In this document: piece after piece, positions 1 through 6,940 of the stretch
Position numbering within the stretch: the first letter of the stretch is position 1
Layout of the letters: each line of letters starts with the position of its first letter
Assembly (NCBI RefSeq): GCF_015533855.1
Contig: NZ_AP024154.1
Location: forward strand, 5,353,501-5,417,500
Origin: Echinicola sp. 20G
GTDB lineage: Bacteria > Bacteroidota > Bacteroidia > Cytophagales > Cyclobacteriaceae
DNA length: 64,000 nucleotides
Reading direction: 5' to 3'
Notes under the pieces: model-generated
Told to the model about the DNA's origin: nothing
Databases searched by the model: none
The model's input: only the letters and a program-made list of their open reading frames with translations
Program-made: the position numbers and the translations under genes

Positions 1-253
1 CATCCGATATTAGAAAGTCTGATAGCTGAAAAGTTGGTTTTGAAATATCCTGAACGGTTTCAGAAACCTCAAAATTCTGGCAATCTGATTGGGAAATTGT
101 AGATTGACTCTTGTTTAGAACTTTTGTTTGGGGAATCCCTAATTCGGCCTGAATAATATTCCGAACCTTACAAGGTGAAAGTAAAAGCAAACATGCCAAT
201 CCAAATACGGACAGAATTGAAATGATTTTTTTTATTTCCAGGCTTTCTTTCAC
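1..253 (-). CDS. Conserved hypothetical protein, cut by the left edge
   Basis: An open frame of about 84 codons runs off the left end with no stop. The first possible start is GTG at 253; no in-frame ATG lies upstream before a stop. After a charged N-terminus there is one hydrophobic segment (about residues 9-27) ending in SPCKVR, and downstream I read QAELGIPQTKVLNKSQ and SDCQNFEVSE. From memory, small Bacteroidota proteins with a PCKVRN...ELG.PQT pattern occur near heavy-metal efflux (CusA/CzcA-type) genes; that link is recall, not shown here. The gene is not in a tight operon with anything to its right. The existence of the gene is fairly sure, the exact start and function are not. Confidence 0.6.
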   Translation of the reverse strand, partial: MKESLEIKKIISILSVFGLACLLLLSPCKVRNIIQAELGIPQTKVLNKSQSTISQSDCQNFEVSETVQDISKPTFQLSDFLISD

Positions 254-294
254 TTTTGCAAAGTTAATAATAAATGGCTTTGAAGCTGAATTAT

Positions 295-690
295 GGTATT
301 TATAATATAACGAGCACATAAACGCATTGTGCATACATCCACTATATATTATTTTTGAATACAGGCCATTCCAGTTAATAGAAGCTTATTTACCTAAATT
401 CAAACACTTCTAAACATTTACGATTGGATATTTACATTAAAACTAAGAAATAGGTGAAACAAATAAAGCAATTCCCACTAAAGCATCTCCCCAACCCAGG
501 GCTCCTTCTGTTCGCTGTTACGGTACTACTAAAGCTGGAAGCCGATGCAAAAGAATGACCAAAAGTGCTAATGGTAAATGCTTTCAGCATGGAGGTTAGC
601 GAATAGGTAATACCATGGCCTAATCCTTTATTAAAACAATCAGGAAACGGGAATTACAAATTCCTAGGATATATGGGAGAAGAAACATTC
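295..690 (+). repeat. Degenerate duplicate of the 2272-3040 segment
   Basis: This stretch matches 2272-3040 in three blocks: the upstream block (about 299-460 against 2272-2458, sharing ACGAGCA.ATAAACG.ATTG and CTAAGAAATAGG), the 3' coding end (about 500-600 against 2847-2947) and the downstream block (about 600-670 against 2947-3030, sharing AATTACAAATTC.TAGGATA). The middle, which in the other copy encodes roughly the first 90 residues of the secreted protein, is missing here. It is a diverged duplication with an internal deletion. Confidence 0.75.
447..599 (+). pseudogene. 3' remnant of a Cys-motif secreted protein gene
   Basis: The frame is open from after a TAA at 444 to TAG at 597-599 and has no usable start. 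The last 27 codons encode almost the same peptide as the end of the intact gene at 2539-2946, including the pattern RCxGTTKAGSRCKR and GKCFQHGG. The single clear difference in that motif is Tyr for Ser after the first Cys. The signal peptide and the first Cys domain are absent, so this is a fragment. No promoter or ribosome binding site in front of it was recognised. Confidence 0.75.
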
Positions 691-712
691 TTCTCCCAGT
701 TGGCGGGCCAAC
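675..712. terminator. Two adjacent hairpins
   Basis: A perfect 10-bp inverted repeat (675-684 with 688-697, loop of 3) is followed directly by a 5-bp stem (699-703 with 708-712). There is no clear T-run, so it may be a structured spacer rather than an intrinsic terminator. No gene reads into it except the decayed fragment ending at 599. Confidence 0.3.
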
Positions 713-889
713 AGTATTTTGGGTGAAACAACCGTCGGTACACCAAACGGTGTAAGGGAAAGCCTATGCCCAAAAAACAGCCCATAAGTTGTCCCAAAGC
801 CCACAAAATGGGCAAAGAAAAACCTAAATACCACCAAACAGCAGGCAAAATACAGCTCAGGTACCGGATTTTTAAGTTCAAACCTCCAA

Positions 890-1015
890 AGATACAAAAG
901 GGGAAAAAGCTTTCCCCATAATTACCCCTTTCCCTGCACCACTCGTTCAATACTGCACTCATGCCTGCCCGCCATTGGAGGGGTCGGCCGTTCCGGCCAC
1001 ACGAATGCTTAGTTA
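890..1015 (-). repeat. attC-like element A at the 3' end of the first Cys-rich peptide gene
   Basis: Read on the minus strand this starts TAACTAAGCATTC, 22 nt after the stop of the gene at 1037-1273. It is similar over about 100 nt to element B at 12930-13025 (shared TGTGGCCGGAA or GGTGGCCGGAA, TTGAACGAGTGG, TAATTATGGGGAA). The similarity ends at GCTTTT. The two minus-strand open frames over 654-962 are by-products of this repeat. Size and position fit an integron attC-type site, but this is inference; the site could also be another dispersed repeat. Confidence 0.5.
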
Positions 1016-1036
1016 TTGGCGGTAGTTAGTATTTTT

Positions 1037-1273
1037 TCAACCTTCGTTGCACATCACTCTCGTTCTATACCAATAGCAAGGATTACCCCAACGGCAAACC
1101 CAAACATAGTTGTTGTGGCATACTTGAATTCCACAATTACAAGCGCGGCTTATTCCCGCTGCTTCTAATTCCTGAAGTTCTTCTTCAGTCGCACGAATTG
1201 CTTCGACTTCTTCTCCGTCAATTTTCAAGATGATTTTTACATCTTCAATAACCATTTCACTTAACTTTTTCAT
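1037..1273 (-). CDS. Six-cysteine small peptide (paralogue 1), possible RiPP precursor
   Basis: A 78-residue product with an acidic, helical-looking N-terminal half (residues 1-44, rich in E, no signal peptide) and a Cys- and aromatic-rich C-terminal half with cysteines at 45, 47, 52, 60, 66 and 75. It shares length, a CxC at the start of the tail and six Cys with the neighbour at 1340-1576. Both genes are preceded by the same flank, AGCCGAAAAC then AGAGTA then GCAATA, before the ATG, so they arose by duplication including the leader region. The leader/core layout suits a peptide modified after translation (for example on Cys) or a disulfide-rich secreted peptide. No modifying enzyme or transporter is visible nearby; the ATP-grasp gene at 10.5 kb is not next to it. 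Function unknown. Confidence 0.65.
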   Translation of the reverse strand: MKKLSEMVIEDVKIILKIDGEEVEAIRATEEELQELEAAGISRACNCGIQVCHNNYVWVCRWGNPCYWYRTRVMCNEG

Positions 1274-1339
1274 TTTTAGAAATTTAATATATATTGCCTA
1301 CTCTGTCTGGTTTTCGGCTTCCCCGTTTTAAAGTTTTTT

Positions 1340-1576
1340 CTAAGTACATACTACTCTTGGTGAACTGCCTGTGCAGTCGCAATACCCATCTCTTGAGCAG
1401 GTTCTAGTGACAGACTGTCCATTACACGTGCAAGTTATCCTGACACTATCGACTTCAACTTCACCTAATTTATCAATAATGAAAGTCTTGACTGTTTCAG
1501 TACCATTTCTTAAGTCTTCATCAATTTCTATGATGAGCTTTCGGTTGTTGATTAATTCTTGTTCAGATTTTTTCAT
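1340..1576 (-). CDS. Six-cysteine small peptide (paralogue 2), possible RiPP precursor
   Basis: A 78-residue product. Residues 1-48 are charged and leader-like without a signal peptide; the tail has cysteines at 49, 51, 60, 66, 68 and 77 and is rich in Thr, Ser and Gly, including the pattern CTCNG and YCDCTGSS. Compared with paralogue 1, the first CxC and the last Cys line up but the inner spacing differs and the aromatic residues are replaced by Ser/Thr. The conserved flank AGCCGAAAAC...AGAGTA...GCAATA lies 11-46 nt before the start. It sits 46 nt after the secreted protein gene at 1623-2012 and 66 nt before paralogue 1, so the three could share a transcript. An open frame on the plus strand over the same bases is a shadow. 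Confidence 0.65.
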   Translation of the reverse strand: MKKSEQELINNRKLIIEIDEDLRNGTETVKTFIIDKLGEVEVDSVRITCTCNGQSVTRTCSRDGYCDCTGSSPRVVCT

Positions 1577-1622
1577 TTGTTTTTATTTTATTATTGCTTA
1601 CTCTTAATAGTTTTCGGCTAAC

Positions 1623-2012
1623 TCATTTTTCACTTAGTATTATTTTGAAAAAGTACTTTGTGCCCTTTCCTTGAGCATTCGTGAAATAATATGACCCTTG
1701 TGTTTGACCAGGGTATAAGTAATTTTGATTATACTCTATTTCAAATAGCTCCCAACCTAATTCTCCTAATTCATTAAATAATCTATTTTCTGTTCCATTC
1801 AGTATTTTTCTAGGAATTACTGCTTTCAGATCATCTTGTAAGACTTTAGCCATTCCAAGTGTGTCCACTGCAATTGATGTACTGTCGCCATAATTAACTC
1901 CAAATCTCACCGTCAAATACTGATATTTATCTTGTCCATATGATGTAGTTGCCAATGCCATACAAGAAGCAAAGGCTACAACAATCGATATTATTTTGTT
2001 TTTTCTGGTCAT
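1623..2012 (-). CDS. Secreted hypothetical protein
   Basis: I choose the ATG at 2012 rather than the upstream one at 2066, because from there the product starts with a basic stretch MTRKNK, a hydrophobic segment and a likely signal peptidase site at SYGQ. The mature part is about 100 residues with alternating polar and aromatic residues (LGELGWELFEIE, GSYYFTNAQGKGTKYFFK) and no motif I can assign. The LGxxGWELxxIE stretch recalls small DUF-type domains of Bacteroidota, but this is not firm. Same strand and close to the two Cys-rich peptides downstream. Confidence 0.6.
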   Translation of the reverse strand: MTRKNKIISIVVAFASCMALATTSYGQDKYQYLTVRFGVNYGDSTSIAVDTLGMAKVLQDDLKAVIPRKILNGTENRLFNELGELGWELFEIEYNQNYLYPGQTQGSYYFTNAQGKGTKYFFKIILSEK

Positions 2013-2217
2013 TTGGTTTGTTTTAATTACCGCAAACGTCTGTATATACGCCAATGGTCTATACACAATATTATTTTAACATTTTATTAAGTAGTTGACA
2101 ATCAGGTTTTTATATACTTATAGATAACCGATTGACGAGGTAATCTTTTGCAAGAATTTAGTAAGTGCTTCCCTTTGGGACTTGGGCGAAGCGACATACT
2201 TCCCCTAGTTGGGGCAA

Positions 2218-2242
2218 GGAGAATCCTTTTTGCAGATTCTCC
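2218..2242 (+). other. Short hairpin in the 2013-2538 intergenic region
   Basis: An 8-bp inverted repeat, GGAGAATC with GATTCTCC, separated by 9 nt and followed by AAAAA. The 526-bp gap between the divergent genes at 2012 and 2539 otherwise holds the duplicated block from 2272 and the palindrome at 2457-2480. A 76-codon open frame here (2148-2378, plus) has no coding character. Confidence 0.3.
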
Positions 2243-2456
2243 AAAAACGACATGTATTCTCTCTGATGCCATGATTCTTATTTACGTGCTATACGAGCAT
2301 ATAAACGTATTGCAAATACACCCTCTATATCCTTTTTCCATAAAGCCCCTTAAAGTTACAAGAAGGCCATTTATATGATTTCAAACGCTTATCAAACACT
2401 TGTAAACATTTACAAGTGAACATTTCCATTAAATCTAAGAAATAGGCAAATCAAAT

Positions 2457-2480
2457 AAAATACCATTTTTACGGTATTTT
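2457..2480. promoter_or_regulatory. Palindrome AAAATACC/GGTATTTT upstream of a start
   Basis: Perfect 8-bp arms (2457-2464 and 2473-2480) with an 8-nt loop, 58 nt before the start at 2539. The same ATACC...GGTAT core recurs at 15305-15328 and 35078-35095, also within 140 nt of gene starts. This suggests a binding site or regulatory hairpin rather than a terminator. Confidence 0.4.
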
Positions 2481-2538
2481 TTACCTGCTTCAAAATAGCT
2501 ACCTTAATAAGTTTAATATTCCTCGACACCTCCTATAA

Positions 2539-2946
2539 ATGAAAAAACACCTACTCCTACTCTACCTTACTTTATTTTTTGCATTTGCCCAGGCATATGG
2601 GCAGACGGTTTATGTAACCAAGACAGGTTCCAAATACCACAAATCCTCCTGCAAATATTTAAAATATAGCTCAATAAGCCTCCAACTAACAGAGGCCAAA
2701 AAGAAAGATTATACCGCTTGCAGCGTGTGCAAACCTAGCTCGGTAGTGACGAGTAATAAGGCTGGCATCCCTCCTATGACCGCAAGTGAAACAAATATTA
2801 TGACCCCAGCAAAAGCCAGTACAACAAAATCTTATCTACAATCCGGGGCTACTTCTGTTCGATGTTCCGGTACCACCAAAGCAGGAAGCCGATGCAAAAG
2901 AATGACCAAAAGTGCCAATGGAAAGTGTTTTCAGCATGGAGGTTAG
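2539..2946 (+). CDS. Secreted protein with two small Cys motifs
   Basis: A 135-residue protein with a clear signal peptide (hydrophobic residues 4-19, cleavage after AYGQ at about 22). Residues 23-66 hold a pattern seen at the ends of secreted nucleases and in short Bacteroidota proteins: VTKTGSKYH, then C-x5-L, then ACSVCKP. The C-terminal 29 residues hold RCSGTTKAGSRCKR followed by GKCFQHGG, a Cys3-His type short motif that recalls DUF5763. Both motifs could bind a metal such as zinc. The middle (about 67-105) is a Ser/Thr-rich linker. A broken second copy of the 3' end lies at 447-599. The exact role is unknown. Confidence 0.75.
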   Translation: MKKHLLLLYLTLFFAFAQAYGQTVYVTKTGSKYHKSSCKYLKYSSISLQLTEAKKKDYTACSVCKPSSVVTSNKAGIPPMTASETNIMTPAKASTTKSYLQSGATSVRCSGTTKAGSRCKRMTKSANGKCFQHGG

Positions 2947-3040
2947 CAAATAGGTAGTCAAATGACCTTTTTATCTATTTGTCATATCTTCAAAACAATC
3001 AAGAAATGAGAATTACAAATTCATAGGATAGAAGAGTGGA

Positions 3041-3064
3041 GTGGCATACTCCAGCCAGTCTGTG
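3041..3064 (-). repeat. Short repeat GGAGTATGCCACT near a gene end
   Basis: On the minus strand ACTGGCTGGAGTATGCCACT lies about 40 nt past the stop of the 579-aa gene at 3101. A close match, ACTGGGCGAGTATGCCACT, lies inside element C (11862-11944) behind the DUF2971 gene. Two related fragments at the 3' ends of unrelated genes suggest a dispersed 3'-end element. Confidence 0.35.
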
Positions 3065-3100
3065 GTATAGAGTAATGAAGAATTGTCTTTTACACTCTAA

Positions 3101-4840
3101 TCATAGTAAAAGGTTTAAGTCTTTTATCAGGTTTTTAAATTCTAGTTCAGTTCTATCATATATTTTCTCGCATGCATCTAAAAAGTTATCACCAATTTCA
3201 TTCTTTTCGATGCCAAATGTTTTTAATGCACTATCCATTTTATCCCCGAGTTTTCTTCCTGTTTGATGTGAATCCAACTGCCTAAGAGTATTGATGGCAC
3301 TTAATATCTTGATCAACTCGATTTCCGCAAGACCATTTTCTAGTCTTATGTTGATCTCTTTTGAATCACTTTTAGAATTTAAACCTGTTTCTTTGGCGAT
3401 CTTTAGGTAGTTTAATATGAGGTTTAAAAGTTTTATGCTTCGAAATACTTCACCTTCACTTTGTTTGAAACTGTTTAGATCAATCCCTAAAACCTGTGTT
3501 GCAGCCTTCCTTAAATTCTTTTCTACTAAATTTTCAATTAGAAAATGGTGAAGTTTTTTTATACGGTTTAGAAAACTCTCTCTTAAAAGCTTGTGGGCAA
3601 GATGATTTGATATAGGCTTAATACTATCATGATTTGACCAACCATAATAATTTAATTGTTCTCGATCTAGTTTTATTAGCTCTTCCGTTGAAATGGTCTG
3701 GTCTCCACAGTAGGAAATAATATTTGATAACCATTCCCCAAAATGAAAGTAGCTATAAACCAGCTTTTTTGCTTTTATGGCAATATGCTCAGCATCAAGA
3801 TCAATACAAGATATGTCTACCGAAAATTTATTCCAATAAGATATTACCTTAAAAGGAGTACCTTCATAAAGTTTAAAAAGCTCCAGTTTTATATGATTTC
3901 TACCAATTCTTGAAGTACGAGAAACAGACCATTGGTTTTTATAGCTAACACTTCCTGATTCAGGGCATACCGTATAATTATCATCTTGCTCATAAACATC
4001 TAACACCTCATCAGAGACGTATACATACTCCCAGTGTTTCGCATTACTTCGGGTTATCGGTTCCTTAAAGCCCGGCCATATAAGATCCTTCTTGTTGTCC
4101 CATTTACTAAAAGGAATTTCATCTCCCAACTTGATTTCCCTGAATCCGGTTACTTCTGCAAAGTACTTATCATCTAAAGTCTTGAGTATTCTAAAGTGAT
4201 TATACTTTGTTGTTTTTTCAAAATGTTTGTTTTCACCTAGTAGTTCTTGAATTTCAGGATCACCTTCTAATATCCTTGTTTCACAATAAACCTGAATCAA
4301 GACCTTTTTCTTTAGCATTAGATAATCCTGCAAATACTCCTTTCTAATTTGAACAAAGCTTTTAGAGTATTCGGGAAAATCGTAAACAGACTTTGGAATA
4401 GATACTACAACATCCATCATGGGCTTACTCAAGTCATCCCAATAAATAATTTCCTCCGTTAGCCTAGGAGTAAGACCATACGTTAATAGGAACATAGGGT
4501 CTGGCTGGAAAGTAATATTATTTGCAGATTCCCATGATAATATTAATGGATGCACTTTTTCTAACCCTGCATGATTTGAGACGAATACAGAGGAAGAACC
4601 ATTATATTCATAGGCTTCATCATAGAAGGGGCGTACAGAGCTATTAGTTGTTGGGTTGATCTCCTCCGGGTTAATAAACTGGATGAGCTCCGAATCAATT
4701 AGTAAACTTTGATAATCCCTTGAGGATTGTGTACCATCCTTTAATTTATGTGTTATAAGTTCACTTACATATAAGTAATTACCTTTTAGAGGATTGAACT
4801 TTTCAACATCGGCAAAGATTTTAGGGTACCAGTTTTCCAT
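3101..4840 (-). CDS. Unknown 579-aa protein, last gene of the restriction-linked operon
   Basis: I do not recognise the family. The 579-residue product has no signal peptide or membrane segment. The first 300 residues are mixed alpha/beta with many aromatic residues; the last 200 look all-helical (for example residues 400-579, rich in Leu, Lys and Glu). No Walker, HNH, PD-(D/E)xK or methyltransferase motif was found by eye. It lies 77 nt behind the RelA/SpoT-fold gene, on the same strand, as the fifth gene of the run that starts with the methyltransferase at 9509. That position suggests a partner, sensor or effector in a defence unit. The start at 4840 is the only good ATG at the head of the frame. 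Confidence 0.7.
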   Translation of the reverse strand: MENWYPKIFADVEKFNPLKGNYLYVSELITHKLKDGTQSSRDYQSLLIDSELIQFINPEEINPTTNSSVRPFYDEAYEYNGSSSVFVSNHAGLEKVHPLILSWESANNITFQPDPMFLLTYGLTPRLTEEIIYWDDLSKPMMDVVVSIPKSVYDFPEYSKSFVQIRKEYLQDYLMLKKKVLIQVYCETRILEGDPEIQELLGENKHFEKTTKYNHFRILKTLDDKYFAEVTGFREIKLGDEIPFSKWDNKKDLIWPGFKEPITRSNAKHWEYVYVSDEVLDVYEQDDNYTVCPESGSVSYKNQWSVSRTSRIGRNHIKLELFKLYEGTPFKVISYWNKFSVDISCIDLDAEHIAIKAKKLVYSYFHFGEWLSNIISYCGDQTISTEELIKLDREQLNYYGWSNHDSIKPISNHLAHKLLRESFLNRIKKLHHFLIENLVEKNLRKAATQVLGIDLNSFKQSEGEVFRSIKLLNLILNYLKIAKETGLNSKSDSKEINIRLENGLAEIELIKILSAINTLRQLDSHQTGRKLGDKMDSALKTFGIEKNEIGDNFLDACEKIYDRTELEFKNLIKDLNLLL

Positions 4841-4917
4841 TTTATTCTTGATGACCTGAAGCTTTTAGATTGTATGATGTATCCTTAGGCCCATATGTTC
4901 TGTATAAACCTTTTCTT

Positions 4918-5895
4918 TTAGATTTCAAGACTAATTTTATTTGCTTTGACAACGTTTCGTAATTCATTTATTCCCATTTCAGGGGATATAAGTAATTTAT
5001 ATCCTCTGGTCTTTCTTTTCCTAAGGTATGAAGTGACTTTACTCTGCTCCTGCATGTATATGGATTTTATTATTACCTGAAACGGGGAAAGGTTTTTAGT
5101 TAATGTTCCTCTTCCGGATGCTGTCTCCTTTTTTAGGATACCTTCAAGGTCTTTTGGTGAAATGTCTAGTGTTTCAATCAGCGAAATTACGTTCTGAGCT
5201 AACCTTCTTTTGTCGTTTGGAAGATCATCTTTTTGAAATAATTGAGACAGTAAAATAATGACCCTATTTGTCTTTTTAACAATTTTATTCTCTTTTGCAA
5301 GTTCATTAACTTTACTGAGATTGTTGGCTCCACTAATGGCAACCTCAGCTTGTTCCAACGCCGCTTTTACTTGAAAGGCGACTCTTTCCTTACCCCAAGC
5401 TATACGGTCAGTTTTGTAGATTATATCATGGGTTGCGATAGACCACGCATGTTGTAAAAATGTCTTGATCTGGACTTCAAAAATAAACGTCTTTATATCT
5501 GGGTTGATCGATCCGATGTATTTGTCTCCAAGTCTACAATAAAGTCTTAAATCATCAAATGGAAAACTATCTGTACTTTTAAAGGTATAACTTTTGCTAT
5601 TAGGTTTTTTTTCAACTATTTCAAATAATCCCTCTATCAGTTTTTCGGAATTATCGATCTCATCCAAATTTTCAACTACCAAAGTACAAGCATAGAAATC
5701 ATGAAATATACTGTATTTATCGAACCTTCCTGTTTCCAACTTTAAAGCAAAGCTTTCAATTGTTTTAAGTCGGTCAACAAAGTGCCAAGTTTTCTTTTTT
5801 CGTAAAACCAAGGTTTCTGAAACTCGTTTTTGAAGAATCCCATAGAATTCCTTTTTCGAGTTAAATAAACTTTGTACTGATTGAACGATCTTCAT
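4918..5895 (-). CDS. RelA/SpoT-fold nucleotide pyrophosphokinase-like protein
   Basis: 325 residues. The RelA/SpoT synthetase signature is clear: a DRLKTIESFALK segment (R42, K44, S48, K52), an HDFYAC strand with Asp 66 where the metal-binding Asp is expected, and EVQIKT at 140-145 followed by HAW and THD (149-157). The usual substrate-stacking loop is altered (KYIGSI rather than YxSxH), so the acceptor base or activity may differ from (p)ppGpp synthesis. The C-terminal 150 residues are a helical extension of unknown role; no HD hydrolase, TGS or ACT domain is present, so it is a small stand-alone synthetase. Its ATG overlaps the stop of the DUF262 gene as TAATG, a sign of translational coupling. 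Toxic small alarmone synthetases (toxSAS, CapRel type) are known in phage defence; a similar role here is inference. Confidence 0.75.
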   Translation of the reverse strand: MKIVQSVQSLFNSKKEFYGILQKRVSETLVLRKKKTWHFVDRLKTIESFALKLETGRFDKYSIFHDFYACTLVVENLDEIDNSEKLIEGLFEIVEKKPNSKSYTFKSTDSFPFDDLRLYCRLGDKYIGSINPDIKTFIFEVQIKTFLQHAWSIATHDIIYKTDRIAWGKERVAFQVKAALEQAEVAISGANNLSKVNELAKENKIVKKTNRVIILLSQLFQKDDLPNDKRRLAQNVISLIETLDISPKDLEGILKKETASGRGTLTKNLSPFQVIIKSIYMQEQSKVTSYLRKRKTRGYKLLISPEMGINELRNVVKANKISLEI

Positions 5896-6935
5896 TAGGT
5901 AAGCACATTCGTTAATGCAGTTAAGCGATTATTTCTTTGGGTAAAGTCTGTACTAGCTCCTCTGGAGTTCTCATAATAAAGGATATGATTCTCGTTAAAG
6001 CGATCCTCTTCTTGGTTTTCCTCGCTAATGTTTGAAACGGTCTCCATAAATCTTCTATAATTAGTAGCTAATTGATTGACATCTGGTGATTCAGCTGTGG
6101 CTAAAGCTGCCCATAGTGTATAAAAGTTATTGTTCGATCCTCCGGCAAACTCACTGATACAGCCATTGATTTGTTCCATCTGTTCAATAATGTCTTTTAA
6201 CATTCTGACCCGGTCAAGTACTGCTTCGGGCTCAAATCCATTATTCTCAATAAGCTCATCTATATCATCATAAGTTGCATATGTTTCATCGATATTAGAT
6301 TGGTCAAAACCAGATATTTTACCTTCGATCATGATCATGAACAGTTCTGAAATAAATTGAACATTCCTCATTCTCTTATCTCTACCTCGTGTACTGATCT
6401 TAAATCTCCACCAAAAATCGTTTTGGGCTTCGTTTTCGACCTCATTGACAAACCATCCATTATATCTGGCATGTCGTAGTTCTTGAGGTTGTAAATTTCT
6501 AGCATTCCTGTTAACCCTATCAAATACCTCTTCAATATTATTTCCTTCGATGCTGTCAATAAAGTCTACAACCAAAGTATAATCCCAAAATCTACGTTTA
6601 TATTCTACAGAAAGGTCTTTAAATTTCTTACCATTTAAGTTAACATCCCCATAGTCAGTTCCAATTGCTATTTTGCTATTAGCAAATGCAATTATGGTTT
6701 CAAGCCGCTGTTTACCGTCCACAACATGATATTCTGTAAACCCATTGTCATCTATAGTCCTGTGAATAAAAACTGGAGGTGCTGGGTAATTTCTAAAAAT
6801 CGTATCCAAAAAGAAGCGTTTGTCTTTAGCACTCCAAACGCTTTTTCTTTGGTAAGGAGGTGATAGGTCAAGTTGTCCGTTTCTGTCCAGGTCCAGAAAC
6901 CAAGTGATTTGCTGAGTTGTTGGCTGTCTTGTCAT
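5895..6935 (-). CDS. DUF262 (ParB/GmrSD-N-like) protein
   Basis: 346 residues. The N-terminal DUF262 domain is plain: PPYQRKSVWS at 26-35 and VVDGKQRLETIIAF at 71-84, the latter the usual DGxQRxxTI nucleotide-binding/hydrolysis motif of the ParB/Srx-like fold. The C-terminal half is helical and lacks the DUF1524 HNH nuclease that completes GmrSD type IV restriction proteins, so nuclease activity must come from elsewhere or be absent. It starts 5 nt behind the endonuclease gene and overlaps the RelA/SpoT-fold gene by one base. DUF262 proteins often act with restriction systems as NTP-dependent sensors; here it sits between the restriction pair and the alarmone-synthetase-like protein. Confidence 0.8.
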   Translation of the reverse strand: MTRQPTTQQITWFLDLDRNGQLDLSPPYQRKSVWSAKDKRFFLDTIFRNYPAPPVFIHRTIDDNGFTEYHVVDGKQRLETIIAFANSKIAIGTDYGDVNLNGKKFKDLSVEYKRRFWDYTLVVDFIDSIEGNNIEEVFDRVNRNARNLQPQELRHARYNGWFVNEVENEAQNDFWWRFKISTRGRDKRMRNVQFISELFMIMIEGKISGFDQSNIDETYATYDDIDELIENNGFEPEAVLDRVRMLKDIIEQMEQINGCISEFAGGSNNNFYTLWAALATAESPDVNQLATNYRRFMETVSNISEENQEEDRFNENHILYYENSRGASTDFTQRNNRLTALTNVLT

Positions 6936-6940
6936 AATAT

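Larger units (their letters stand above)
2272..3040 (+). repeat. Intact copy of the duplicated segment
   Basis: It contains the 5' flank, the whole secreted Cys-motif gene at 2539-2946 and the 3' flank, and matches the decayed copy at 295-690 on both sides of the deleted coding middle. The copies lie about 2 kb apart in the same orientation, with the Cys-rich peptide genes between them. Confidence 0.7.

Noticed and set aside
654..962. Open frames of 102 and 77 codons on the minus strand
   Set aside because: They run through the attC-like element A; the NEW....DNYG-like peptide is a translated repeat, and no start region or homologous protein is evident.
2148..2378. Plus-strand open frame of 76 codons before the secreted Cys-motif gene
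   Set aside because: It lies in a duplicated non-coding block with a hairpin and has no coding character.
5895..6935. DUF262 protein as a complete GmrSD type IV restriction enzyme
   Set aside because: The DUF1524 HNH part is missing within the 346 residues and no separate HNH gene is adjacent.
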